DNA of 64,000 nucleotides from Clostridia bacterium (GTDB lineage Bacteria > Bacillota > Clostridia > Caldicoprobacterales > Caldicoprobacteraceae): contig PKRC01000001.1 of assembly GCA_017577715.1 (NCBI GenBank), forward strand, positions 124,001-188,000, written 5' to 3'. Positions 7,582-15,066 of the stretch are shown in pieces. The translations under genes were made by a program, and so were the position numbers. The notes under the pieces were generated by a model. The model was not told the origin of the DNA and did not search any database. It saw only the letters and a program-made list of their open reading frames with translations. Numbering within the stretch: the stretch's first letter is position 1; each line of letters begins with the position of its first letter.

Positions 7582-8592
7582 TCAGCGGGCACAGAGAGCA
7601 TTTATCCTGGAGGCTATGTTGTCCAGGTCAACTATTTCGTCGTGAAGCCCATGTTGTATGATGGCTTTTGGCATTCCGAAAACGGTGCAGGTAGAGGCTG
7701 ACTGCGCAATGATATAGCTACCAGCTTTTTTAGCCTTTTGTATTCCTGCCAAGCCGTCGCTTCCCATGCCGGTCATTATGATACATAGGGTTTCAGGGCC
7801 ATACGTATTGCCGGCCGTTTCCATGAGCAGATCTACCGACGGAGCGTGTATATAATCAAACATGTCCTTAGGATAAAGGGACACTATATTTCTCCTTTCT
7901 ATGGCTATGTTCATTGCACCGGGGCAGATATAAACGTGACCTGGCTGCAGTACCTGATTGTTTTGGGCCTCTATTACGGGTACTGCCGAGATGGAATCAA
8001 GGCGTTGTGCCAGGTTTTTTGTAAACATGGGGGGCATGTGCTGGGCTATGACTATGGGCGCTGCGATGTCGGGCTTGATGTTGGGTATAACCTCTGCCAG
8101 GGCTTTGGGCCCCCCTGTCGATATCCCTATGCAGACTATGGCGTAACTGCCTTTTGACGGTAAAGCGCCATGTACAGCCTTATCCTCACTGGGTTGCTTT
8201 TTTTGATTTATGACATATGGGTTGCTTTCGATAGCCATATATATCTTTTTCAGCAATATATCTTTGCTGAGCTGATCTTTTGATATATAATCAATGGCGC
8301 CGTATTCCAATGCCCTGAGGGTAAGCTCAACCTCGTTATCGGCCAGAGAGCTTATAAGTATTACAGGTGTAGGACAGGTGGCCATGATTCTCTCTACTGC
8401 TTCTATGCCTGACATGCGAGGCATTATGATATCCATAGTAACTATGTCGGGACGCAGGGCATGGACTTTTTCCACCGCTTCCATGCCGTTTCGGGCCACT
8501 CCCACCACTTTTATATTGGGGTCTGTTTCGATAAGGGAACGAATTTGCATCCGCATAAAAGCTGAGTCGTCTGCAATCAATACCTTAATCAA
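7582..8592 (-). CDS. cheB: Chemotaxis response regulator protein-glutamate methylesterase CheB
   Basis: A 336-residue two-domain protein: a receiver domain (~1-120, phospho-acceptor D54, acidic pair D9-D10, K105) and a C-terminal methylesterase (~150-336). The esterase shows the triad S158 (GISTGGP), H185 (AQHMPP) and D279 (GMGSDG). It removes methyl groups from, or deamidates, chemoreceptors and so opposes CheR. The start is the TTG at 8592 because AGGAG is 9 bases upstream and the product then begins MIKVLIADDS, the family's usual N terminus; the ATG at 8601 abuts the SD. The usual Lys-Pro of the receiver is Lys-Asp here. Confidence 0.94.
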   Translation of the reverse strand: MIKVLIADDSAFMRMQIRSLIETDPNIKVVGVARNGMEAVEKVHALRPDIVTMDIIMPRMSGIEAVERIMATCPTPVILISSLADNEVELTLRALEYGAIDYISKDQLSKDILLKKIYMAIESNPYVINQKKQPSEDKAVHGALPSKGSYAIVCIGISTGGPKALAEVIPNIKPDIAAPIVIAQHMPPMFTKNLAQRLDSISAVPVIEAQNNQVLQPGHVYICPGAMNIAIERRNIVSLYPKDMFDYIHAPSVDLLMETAGNTYGPETLCIIMTGMGSDGLAGIQKAKKAGSYIIAQSASTCTVFGMPKAIIQHGLHDEIVDLDNIASRINALCAR

Positions 8593-8630
8593 AAAGATCA
8601 TCTCCTATTGCCTTATTTTGATGCATATAT

Positions 8631-8639
8631 ATTATAACA
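8631..8639 (-). promoter_or_regulatory. Extended -10 promoter candidate for cheB
   Basis: On the minus strand TGTTATAAT (8639 down to 8631) gives a TGn-extended perfect -10 about 38 bases before the TTG start at 8592. Only a weak TTCAAC lies in the -35 region with an 18-base spacer. Confidence 0.5.
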
Positions 8640-8695
8640 AAAAAGAAGAACATGGTTGAAATAAAGTAGTAGTGGTCATTTTGTTCCTTTTCTGA

Positions 8696-8724
8696 TTGAC
8701 CTGTCCATTCCTTCGGGTTATAAT
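8696..8724 (+). promoter_or_regulatory. Strong sigma-A promoter for the 78-residue gene
   Basis: TTGACC (8696-8701), 17 bases, TATAAT (8719-8724). It is the best consensus promoter in this part of the window. It drives a ~100-base leader and one small gene closed by a hairpin, so a short monocistronic transcript is expected. Confidence 0.82.
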
Positions 8725-8731
8725 GATTATG

Positions 8732-8801
8732 CGAATAACAGCCGCTTTTGGAATATTTGCCTTGTCGAATATGGCCTTTTTAAAGGGCTGTGCTGTATTC
8801 G
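8732..8801 (+). promoter_or_regulatory. Structured 5' leader of the 78-residue gene
   Basis: CGAATA at 8732-8737 pairs with TATTCG at 8796-8801. Just inside, CAGC (8739-8742) can pair with GCTG (8791-8794 region) and an inner GGCC/GGGCT helix is possible, giving a long imperfect stem-loop. It begins almost at the predicted transcription start and ends 18 bases before the SD AAGGAGG at 8819. No known riboswitch signature was recognised. It may simply stabilise the mRNA. Confidence 0.45.
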
Positions 8802-8831
8802 TACGAAGGAGAGGGATGAAGGAGGGCTTTT

Positions 8832-9068
8832 ATGGCTAATATCATGATTAATTTGGGACTGGAGATTCAGGAAAAGGACCTGAGGCGATTAAGGGAAAGC
8901 CTGCAGAAGATGTTGCCTAACGACGAAGTTACCATAAGGTTAGAGTCGGCATACAGCTATGAAGAGGATATACTCATAAACGAACTGGAAAGGTTGGGAA
9001 TGGATTATCGTTACTATGGTGGTAAGGGCAATGACTTTTACGTCATAGTAAGGCGTAGGCTACACTGA
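8832..9068 (+). CDS. Small conserved-looking protein of unknown function
   Basis: A 78-residue soluble protein I do not recognise. It has an N-terminal NIMINLGLEIQEKDL strand, an amphipathic helix rich in Leu/Arg, a central acidic EEDILINELERLGMDY segment and a basic C terminus (VIVRRRLH), and may be a small alpha/beta fold. Coding is supported by a textbook promoter, the SD AAGGAGG 6 bases before ATG 8832, and a hairpin right after the stop. It is transcribed alone, divergently from cheB. No membrane segment and no Cys. Confidence 0.75.
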   Translation: MANIMINLGLEIQEKDLRRLRESLQKMLPNDEVTIRLESAYSYEEDILINELERLGMDYRYYGGKGNDFYVIVRRRLH

Positions 9069-9071
9069 AAG

Positions 9072-9100
9072 GGCGTGATGCTATATATCACGCCTTGTTA
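9072..9100 (+). terminator. Terminator hairpin after the 78-residue gene
   Basis: GGCGTGAT (9072-9079) pairs with ATCACGCC (9087-9094) over a 7-base loop, starting 4 bases after the stop codon. The following TTGTTATG is a poor T-run, so termination may be inefficient. Confidence 0.65.
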
Positions 9101-9198
9101 TGTATTTCTGTAGATAAGGTGCCATCCTACCTCCAACATTAGGTAGTCTAAATTGCCAGGGTAATTGAATATAATAAGCTAAACAGGAGGGGATTAGG

Positions 9199-9963
9199 AT
9201 GGCATCAAATAAGCTGGCGAAGGATACCATAGCCCTTTTGTATGTGGTTATCTTTTGCCTTTTGTATGTGGCTTTGGAAGAGTACAGCTTGAAATTTGGT
9301 TCTGAGATTGATGTGCCGGTGGACAGCGTGTATGGTGATATTACCTCGCAGCGGGAAGGTGGTAGCGACGGGCAGGAGGAAGGGGAGTACAACATTTTCA
9401 TCGATTTGACCGAATCGGTGCTATACCTGTTTAAGGGCAACAAATTGGTCAAGAAATATCCCATAGCTCAGGGGAAGCCTTCCACGCCATCTCCCATCGG
9501 AGTCTGGGAGATTGTGAGCAAGGCCAGGAATTGGGGGTCAGGGTTTGGGACCCGGTGGCTGGGTTTAAACGTGCCCTGGGGGTCATACGGCATTCACGGG
9601 ACCAACAGGCCGGAGTCCATAGGACGTAGGGCGTCGGCCGGATGTTTCCGCATGAGGAACAGGGACGTTGAGGAGCTGTATGACCTGGTGCCCTACCGCA
9701 CCAAAGTGGTTGTGTATGGTGGTCCTTTTGGCAACCTTGGCAGCCAGCTCGTGAAGCTGAAGCCGGGGGACCGAAGCTCTCATGTGCTGGAGGTACAGAA
9801 AAGGCTAAAGCGTTTAGGCTATTATCAGGGGAGTTTAGATGGCATATACGGTGAGGGGATGAAGTACGCCCTTATAAGGTTTAAGAAGGACCATGGATTG
9901 CCTGTGGACCACTATGTAGACTGGGCTACATACAGAGCGCTGGGGATTATTCCATTTGAGTAA
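9199..9963 (+). CDS. L,D-transpeptidase (YkuD) with C-terminal peptidoglycan-binding domain
   Basis: A 254-residue cell-wall enzyme forming 3-3 peptidoglycan cross-links or attaching proteins. An N-terminal uncleaved signal/membrane segment (~10-27) is followed by an acidic spacer (~35-62), the YkuD domain (~63-168) with catalytic H133 (GIHGTN) and C149 in SAGCFRM, and a peptidoglycan-binding type 1 repeat (~185-250, core [13 protein letters not shown]). The SD AGGAGGGG is close to ATG 9199. It stands alone before a lipoate ligase gene. An imperfect CTACCT/AGGTAG repeat lies at 9127-9146 upstream. Confidence 0.92.
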   Translation: MASNKLAKDTIALLYVVIFCLLYVALEEYSLKFGSEIDVPVDSVYGDITSQREGGSDGQEEGEYNIFIDLTESVLYLFKGNKLVKKYPIAQGKPSTPSPIGVWEIVSKARNWGSGFGTRWLGLNVPWGSYGIHGTNRPESIGRRASAGCFRMRNRDVEELYDLVPYRTKVVVYGGPFGNLGSQLVKLKPGDRSSHVLEVQKRLKRLGYYQGSLDGIYGEGMKYALIRFKKDHGLPVDHYVDWATYRALGIIPFE

Positions 9964-10029
9964 AAATTTAGCTGAAACTTGCGCAAAAGGACATTATGGA
10001 GCTACAGATATAGTGGAGGTACAAAGGAT

Positions 10030-11025
10030 ATGTTGACCAAAGTGATTATGATCGAAACAGTTGATCCGTGGTGGAATCTAGCTGTAGAAGAGCATCTTCT
10101 CGAAAGGGTGCAGCCAGGCCAGTGCGTGCTATACCTATGGCAAAACCAAAACACCGTGGTGATAGGTAAAAATCAAAACCCGTGGAAAGAATGCCGGGTT
10201 GACCTGCTGGAAAAGGAGGGTGGGAAGCTAGCCAGGCGCATCTCAGGCGGTGGAGCGGTGTTCCACGATTTAGGCAACCTCAACTTCTCATTCCTGGTTG
10301 ATAAGGAAAAGTTCCACATTCCATCTCAGTTGGAGGTCATACTGCTGGCGGCAAAAAAGCTGGGCATAAATGCCCAGTTTAGCGGGCGCAACGATTTGGT
10401 GGTGGATGGCAAGAAGTTTTCTGGTAACGCATTTTGCTATCGCAAGCATTCGGCCTTGCATCACGGAACCATACTGGTATCGCTGGATTACGATAGGATG
10501 GTGAGGTACCTGCAAGTACCCCAACAAAAGATTCAAAGTAAGGGCATAGATTCGGTGCGCTCAAGGGTGATAAATCTGGTTGACATAAATCCCAGCATCA
10601 CGGTGGAGGATGTCAAGGAAGCGGTAGTGGGGTCTTTCAAGCAGCTTTACGGCGACTGCGGCCCTGCCCTTCATGCAGATGAGGTCATTGATAGGTCAGA
10701 GGTTGAAAAGCTGTATGACAAATACTCATCGTGGGAATGGAGATATGGCGAAACTCCCCAGTTTAATATGACCATAGATACCCGTTTCAGCTGGGGTGGC
10801 ATAGAATTGTACTTTTTGCTTGAAAAAGGCACCATAAAAAATGTAACGGTGTATTCCGATGCCATGGACGAGGCATTTATAGAGATGATACCGCACGCCC
10901 TTAAAGGTTGTGCATTCAATTCTCAAGCCATGGCCAAAGCTTTACAGTCCTTAGATGTAGATGAGGGCCTTAGGAGGCAAATGCTGGAAGATATAATTCA
11001 ATGGATCCTAAACAAAGGTTTTTAG
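10030..11025 (+). CDS. lplA: Lipoate--protein ligase A family enzyme
   Basis: A 331-residue ligase that activates lipoate with ATP and attaches it to lipoyl domains of 2-oxoacid dehydrogenases or GcvH. Motifs seen are RRISGGGAVFHDLGNLNFS near residues 73-91 and the GRNDLVVDGKKFSGNAF block with the catalytic lysine. The C-terminal ~80 residues form the accessory domain of full-length LplA. ATG 10030 is chosen because GGAGG at 10015-10019 is 10 bases upstream; the in-frame start at 9979 has no SD. No lipoyl target gene is in the window. Confidence 0.93.
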   Translation: MLTKVIMIETVDPWWNLAVEEHLLERVQPGQCVLYLWQNQNTVVIGKNQNPWKECRVDLLEKEGGKLARRISGGGAVFHDLGNLNFSFLVDKEKFHIPSQLEVILLAAKKLGINAQFSGRNDLVVDGKKFSGNAFCYRKHSALHHGTILVSLDYDRMVRYLQVPQQKIQSKGIDSVRSRVINLVDINPSITVEDVKEAVVGSFKQLYGDCGPALHADEVIDRSEVEKLYDKYSSWEWRYGETPQFNMTIDTRFSWGGIELYFLLEKGTIKNVTVYSDAMDEAFIEMIPHALKGCAFNSQAMAKALQSLDVDEGLRRQMLEDIIQWILNKGF

Positions 11026-11037
11026 GCAGGTGATTTT

Positions 11038-11751
11038 ATGGGTCTTATAGGAAATATATACGGCATGCTAGGATACTATTGCCATGTAAGGGACAAGCTG
11101 GAGCGGGCCATGCACTTTTATGAAAGGGGTATGGCCCATGATATGAGTAGGCCTTCTTACAAGCTGGCTTATGGGGTTTTGCTCTTAAAAAGTGGTCAGT
11201 TTCAGAAAGCCAAGGACATCTTCAGCAGCGTTCTAATCGACCCCCGTTATAATGACTCAGTTAGGAATACGGCCAAGTTGAATTTGAGCTTGGCATATTG
11301 GAAGCTGGGGGATATTGATACCGCTATTGAGATGCTTAAGGAGCTCCATCGGAAACAGAGGACTGCAAGGATATACGGAACTTTGGGATATTTGCTCATT
11401 GAAAAAGGCAACCTGGAGGAAGCATTTAAGTACAATTTAGAAGCCGTAAAATACGATGATGAAGACCCCGTCATATTGGATAACCTGGCTCAGACCTACT
11501 ATATGATGGGTAAGCTAAAAGAGGCCAAGAAGTGTTTTGAGAAGGCCGAGTCGCTCAAAGAGGACCAGGTCTCCACGCTCTATTATCTGGGATGTATCTA
11601 TGAGCAGGAAGGCAACCTCCAAGCTGCCAGGGAAAAGCTTGAAAAGGCTTTGGAATGCAATATCAACCCTTTAAGCACTGTGACCAGGGAGGCTATACAG
11701 CAAAAGCTGGAGGAAATAAACCTGGCCATTCAATCCAGCAATCTCAAGTAG
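11038..11751 (+). CDS. Tetratricopeptide repeat protein
   Basis: A 237-residue, all-helical repeat protein without signal peptide. Several TPR units are visible from about residue 20 to the end, for example the motif stretch AIEMLKELHRK, the GNLEEAFKYNLEAVKYD repeat and GKLKEAKKCFEKAESL. It probably scaffolds a protein complex in the cytosol; no partner is evident. It starts 12 bases after lplA. Its last 22 bases overlap the 3' end of the convergent penicillin-binding protein gene, and no terminator lies between them. Confidence 0.88.
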   Translation: MGLIGNIYGMLGYYCHVRDKLERAMHFYERGMAHDMSRPSYKLAYGVLLLKSGQFQKAKDIFSSVLIDPRYNDSVRNTAKLNLSLAYWKLGDIDTAIEMLKELHRKQRTARIYGTLGYLLIEKGNLEEAFKYNLEAVKYDDEDPVILDNLAQTYYMMGKLKEAKKCFEKAESLKEDQVSTLYYLGCIYEQEGNLQAAREKLEKALECNINPLSTVTREAIQQKLEEINLAIQSSNLK

Positions 11752-14243
11752 ACGGTTTTTCTGCTGCTCTGCTGTGGGGAACTGTAAATGCTATCAAGGT
11801 TTTCAGCGGTGCCTGTTGGCTGCTCATCCTGGGATGGGACTGATAGCGGTACGTTTATCGAAATACGTGCGGTAGGGATGCCCTGCAACGGTTGTCCTTC
11901 CACTTCCAATTCGGGGTGTATTGGAACTACAAAATAGGTGTATCGTTTGCCGCGATTTACCAAGGTATCCACCCACTCTACCTCATCCAAGGTTTCCGTT
12001 TTTATCTGGTGGATGAGCAAGGGGGTATTTTTATCCTCTTCCACTCTATAGATGTTGTGGACGGCGAAGGTATCTTGCGGTTTAAATGAGATGACCGGCA
12101 AGCCATCGTCATTCAACGTCACTTTGAAATCGGAAGGAGTTCGGGGGGGTGCCCAGTAGTTGGATTGCTGGGTAGGGGCGGTTCCTGGGGTAAAGTATTC
12201 GGTCACCACATATTCAGGCGGCGTGAGGGGGGATGCCAAAAGCGCTTTTCTTTGTTCTTCCAGCGCTTTGGCGTCCAGCTTGACCTCTATGATATTGGCA
12301 GGTTTTGTGAAATCGGGTGCCTTTTTATTCCTATATATATATCCAAAGATCGCTTTTGCTACTTCGGCAGGGTATTTCCCGCCCACCGCATCAGCAGGTA
12401 GGTAGTGTTGTTTGTCTACATTGTCATATCCCATCCAGACCGTAACGACATATTCCGGATTATATGCCACAATCCAGGCATCCTTTAGGCCGTCTATTTC
12501 TTCAAATTGCGGGGTATCCGGAAGCTCCACCGTGCCTGTCTTGGCTGCCAGGGGTATGTTTAAGGATTTAAGCCTGGTGGCTGTTCCGCTTTCGACAGCT
12601 GAGCGCAGTATATCGTTTAAGATAAAGGCGCCTTCTTCGCTCATTACTTGCCTTTTTGTAGGTTTCGATTGATATACCGTTATACCGTGAGAATTTTCTA
12701 TACGGCGTATGGTGGTGTAATCCTTGTATCTTCCATTGTCGGCCAGAGCAGCGTATGCTCGGGCAAGCTCTATAGGAGCTATGCCTTTATAAAATCCTCC
12801 CAGGGCAATGGGGAGGCTGTACCTGTCCTGCTCTGCAAAGGGTATTCCAAATTTTTCAGCAAAAGCGATCCCGTTTTGAATTCCTATATCTTTCAGCACC
12901 CGGACAGCGGGGATGTTTATTGAATCGGCCAGGGCCTCCCTGACTGTTATCCATCCGCGATATTTGCCGTCAAAATTAGAAGGTTTATAATCGCCAAACT
13001 TGGTTTCGGCATCCAGGACGAAGGTAACAGGAGTGTAACCAAAATATTCGATGGCAGGGCCATATACCAGCAAGGGCTTTATGGTGGAGCCTGGCTGTTT
13101 AGGCAGTATGGCGCGGTTTAGCCCTTTTTGTATGACGGTATTCCCATCCAGGTATTGCCTGCCTCCTATGATGGATCGAACTTCTCCTGAGGATACATCG
13201 AGCACTACAAGAGCGCTCTCACAGGGGATACCGCTTGTCGGACACTTGGGGAACAGCTCATCGTTTGAATACAGTTCTTCAACGTAGCTTTGTAATTGCC
13301 TGTCAAGGGTGGTGTATATCCTATATCCCTGCGTCAGCAGGGCTTCTTCGGATACCCCCAGTATATCAGCGGCTTCCTCAAGGATCATGTCCATGAAAAA
13401 GCGATGGGGATAACTTCGAGGCGATGGTGTGGCAAATACCAGCTTTTCTGCCTTGGCTTTTTCTCCCTCTTCCTCAGAAAGAAAACCATGCTTTACCATC
13501 AGGTCTATAACCAAATTTTTGCGCTTTAGCGATTCCTCCATGTTGTTAAAAGGGGAATATTTTGTGGGGCTTTTGGGAATGCCCGCCAGCAAAGCAGCTT
13601 CAGCCACCGTCAGCTCTTTGGCGGATTTGCCAAAGTATAACTTTGAAGCGGCTTCTATCCCGTATGCCCCCTTGCCAAAATATATCAAATTGAGGTACAT
13701 CTGCAGTATCTGATCTTTGGAATATGTCTTTTCCAACCTGTATGCCAGGTATATCTCCTGCAGCTTTCTGTGTATGGTCTTCTTTTGAGTGAGAAAAGCA
13801 TTGCGCGCCACCTGTTGGGTGATGGTGCTGGCGCCTTCTGCGTACCTCCCTTGTTTGATGTTTTCTAACAGCGCTCCGAAAAGGCGCTTTATATCGAAGC
13901 CGTGATGGCGATAGAAGCGAACATCTTCCACCGCAATAAATGCGTTTTTAACATGTTCGGGGATTTCGGACAGAGAGACTTTTATCCTGTTTTCTACGCC
14001 ATATATGCTGGTAATGAGCTGGTCGTTCATGTCGTATATGAACGACGACTGTTTGATGTTTTCTATTTTGCTCAGGTCAATGTCTTTAACCTCAGTGATT
14101 ATGATGTTGAAATATACGGCTGCAAACATAAGTCCAAGTATGAAAAAGCTTAGAAAGCTTATAGCTATGGTTCGATAGGATGAGCTGCGTTTTTTCTTTC
14201 TCCTTCTGCTCATACGAGAAGGTATCGGTTCATGCTGGTTCAT
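11730..14243 (-). CDS. Penicillin-binding protein 1A, bifunctional transglycosylase/transpeptidase
   Basis: An 837-residue class A PBP anchored by an N-terminal membrane helix (~24-47) after a basic tail. The glycosyltransferase domain (~65-245) has catalytic E106 in AVEDVRFYRHHG and the STITQQ motif. The transpeptidase domain (~335-650) has S386-T-I-K, S441-I-N and K568-T-G-T. The C-terminal ~130 residues look like a beta-rich fibronectin-III-like module plus a polar tail. AGGAGG (14258-14253) is 9 bases before ATG 14243. An 11-bp inverted repeat brackets the SD and covers the start codon. A second class A PBP lies at 23.5 kb. Confidence 0.94.
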   Translation of the reverse strand: MNQHEPIPSRMSRRRKKKRSSSYRTIAISFLSFFILGLMFAAVYFNIIITEVKDIDLSKIENIKQSSFIYDMNDQLITSIYGVENRIKVSLSEIPEHVKNAFIAVEDVRFYRHHGFDIKRLFGALLENIKQGRYAEGASTITQQVARNAFLTQKKTIHRKLQEIYLAYRLEKTYSKDQILQMYLNLIYFGKGAYGIEAASKLYFGKSAKELTVAEAALLAGIPKSPTKYSPFNNMEESLKRKNLVIDLMVKHGFLSEEEGEKAKAEKLVFATPSPRSYPHRFFMDMILEEAADILGVSEEALLTQGYRIYTTLDRQLQSYVEELYSNDELFPKCPTSGIPCESALVVLDVSSGEVRSIIGGRQYLDGNTVIQKGLNRAILPKQPGSTIKPLLVYGPAIEYFGYTPVTFVLDAETKFGDYKPSNFDGKYRGWITVREALADSINIPAVRVLKDIGIQNGIAFAEKFGIPFAEQDRYSLPIALGGFYKGIAPIELARAYAALADNGRYKDYTTIRRIENSHGITVYQSKPTKRQVMSEEGAFILNDILRSAVESGTATRLKSLNIPLAAKTGTVELPDTPQFEEIDGLKDAWIVAYNPEYVVTVWMGYDNVDKQHYLPADAVGGKYPAEVAKAIFGYIYRNKKAPDFTKPANIIEVKLDAKALEEQRKALLASPLTPPEYVVTEYFTPGTAPTQQSNYWAPPRTPSDFKVTLNDDGLPVISFKPQDTFAVHNIYRVEEDKNTPLLIHQIKTETLDEVEWVDTLVNRGKRYTYFVVPIHPELEVEGQPLQGIPTARISINVPLSVPSQDEQPTGTAENLDSIYSSPQQSSRKTVYLRLLD

Positions 14244-14295
14244 AGGGAATAACCTCCTGGTACGTTCTCAATTCCATCTTTTGATTATTCCCTAT
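14242..14295 (-). repeat. Inverted repeat bracketing the PBP ribosome-binding site
   Basis: ATAGGGAATAA at 14242-14252 and its perfect complement TTATTCCCTAT at 14285-14295 form 11-bp arms with a 32-base loop. In the minus-strand mRNA the 3' arm includes the first two bases of the ATG, and the SD lies in the loop next to it. This could control translation as an RNA hairpin or act as a DNA operator. Chance is unlikely for 11 perfect pairs at this exact place. Confidence 0.6.
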
Positions 14296-14321
14296 AAACC
14301 GAAGGATTAAACTAAACTAAA

Positions 14322-14347
14322 TTAAAAAGGCTCCTTCTCGGAGCCTT
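14322..14347 (-). terminator. Terminator after speD
   Basis: On the minus strand AAGGCTCC/GGAGCCTT (8 bp, loop of 5) is followed by TTTTTAAT. It sits three bases after the speD stop and separates speD from the downstream PBP gene on the same strand. Confidence 0.85.
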
Positions 14348-14349
14348 AG

Positions 14350-14727
14350 TTAACTGCTAAAATCCTTTACAATATGCATTTCCCCGAGTCCGCGTTCTAC
14401 GTTCATTTCGTAAATCTTGTTAGCTTCCAGCTTTTGAGCGATGAGGGAGGCCGCTTTTTTTGGATCAATGCGTTTACCGCAGGTAAAGACGTCAATGCTG
14501 GCATACCCGTGTTCGGGGAAGGTGTGGATGGCCAAATGGGATTCGGAAACAATTACTACTCCCGATACGCCCTGAGGCGCAAACTGGTGAAAGGTTACTT
14601 CCCGCACTTCTGCTCCCGCTTGCAACGCAGCCTCAGTCATCATCTTTTCAACGAACTTGATGTCATTTAAAAGTTCCCGATTGCATCCCCATAGTTCTAA
14701 AATGCAGTGTCTCGAATAGGTATCCAT
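14350..14727 (-). CDS. speD: S-adenosylmethionine decarboxylase proenzyme
   Basis: A 125-residue class 1B AdoMet decarboxylase. The proenzyme cleaves itself to form a pyruvoyl cofactor and makes decarboxylated AdoMet, the aminopropyl donor for spermidine. The cleavage motif [13 protein letters not shown] is present; with ATG 14727 as start the pyruvoyl-forming serine is S63, the family's usual position, which supports this start over TTG 14733. H68 and the later Cys in FTCGKRIDP are the conserved processing residues. AGGGGG (14740-14735) is 7 bases upstream. No spermidine synthase gene is adjacent. A long structured leader precedes it. Confidence 0.96.
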   Translation of the reverse strand: MDTYSRHCILELWGCNRELLNDIKFVEKMMTEAALQAGAEVREVTFHQFAPQGVSGVVIVSESHLAIHTFPEHGYASIDVFTCGKRIDPKKAASLIAQKLEANKIYEMNVERGLGEMHIVKDFSS

Positions 14728-14734
14728 AAGCAAA

Positions 14735-14884
14735 CCCCCTTTATACGAAATTTTTAGTATCCGCTTACGGGGGTAGGTTAGTACAACTGATGCCCTAGTC
14801 CCTCCAATAAGGGACGGCTAGTTCAGCAGATGTCCCAACCCTTTGATAAGCGGATACTCTTTTTAGCCAAAACCTCGCATGCTG
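14735..14884 (-). promoter_or_regulatory. Structured speD leader RNA, riboswitch-like, class not recognised
   Basis: Read on the minus strand, a perfect 12-bp helix (14858-14847 with 14767-14756) encloses two near-repeat domains of ~40 bases (14850-14811 and 14811-14770). Domain 1 folds as GGGAC-ATCT-GCT-GAACT-AGC-C-GTCCC. Domain 2 folds as GGG-CATCA-GTT-GTACT-AAC-CTA-CCC. The inner stems GCT/AGC and GTT/AAC differ by a compensatory C-G to T-A change. An alternative hairpin (GTCCC 14815-14811 with GGGAC 14802-14798, extended by CTA/TAG) excludes both. CCCCC (14773-14769) is complementary to the SD GGGGG (14739-14735). Structure seen in sequence; ligand and mechanism are inference. Confidence 0.7.
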
Positions 14885-14890
14885 CACAAT

Positions 14891-14919
14891 ACTTTAACAT
14901 AAATCAAGAAAAAAATCAA
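14891..14919 (-). promoter_or_regulatory. Promoter of speD
   Basis: On the minus strand TTGATT (14919-14914), 17 bases, TAAAGT (14896-14891). It predicts transcription from about 14884, so the whole structured leader is transcribed with speD. Confidence 0.6.
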
Positions 14920-14964
14920 TCTCCTTTGCCAAATTTTCGAGCAGATTTAGTGACATCTTTGTGC

Positions 14965-14993
14965 TTGCAATAATATATATAATGGTATATACT
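14965..14993 (+). promoter_or_regulatory. Promoter of the FtsH-type protease gene
   Basis: TTGCAA (14965-14970), 17 bases, TATACT (14988-14993). It lies beyond the speD leader, so the plus-strand gene does not need that RNA. The stretch 15001-15066 is then a ~65-base untranslated leader in which I see no strong structure. Confidence 0.7.
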
Positions 14994-15066
14994 CTTATAT
15001 ATAATATGTTTGTCGCCTTTGCAGAGTTACGATCTCTCTACACCAGACGAAGGGAGTGAAGAAGCC

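Noticed and set aside
14756-14865. The tandem hairpin element read on the plus strand as a leader of the FtsH-type gene, with TAAGCGGATACT then CTTTTT as a terminator.
   Set aside because: The protease gene has its own near-consensus promoter downstream (14965-14993), no good plus-strand promoter precedes the element, and the minus strand has a promoter, SD pairing and a gene in the right place. Some plus-strand activity is not excluded.
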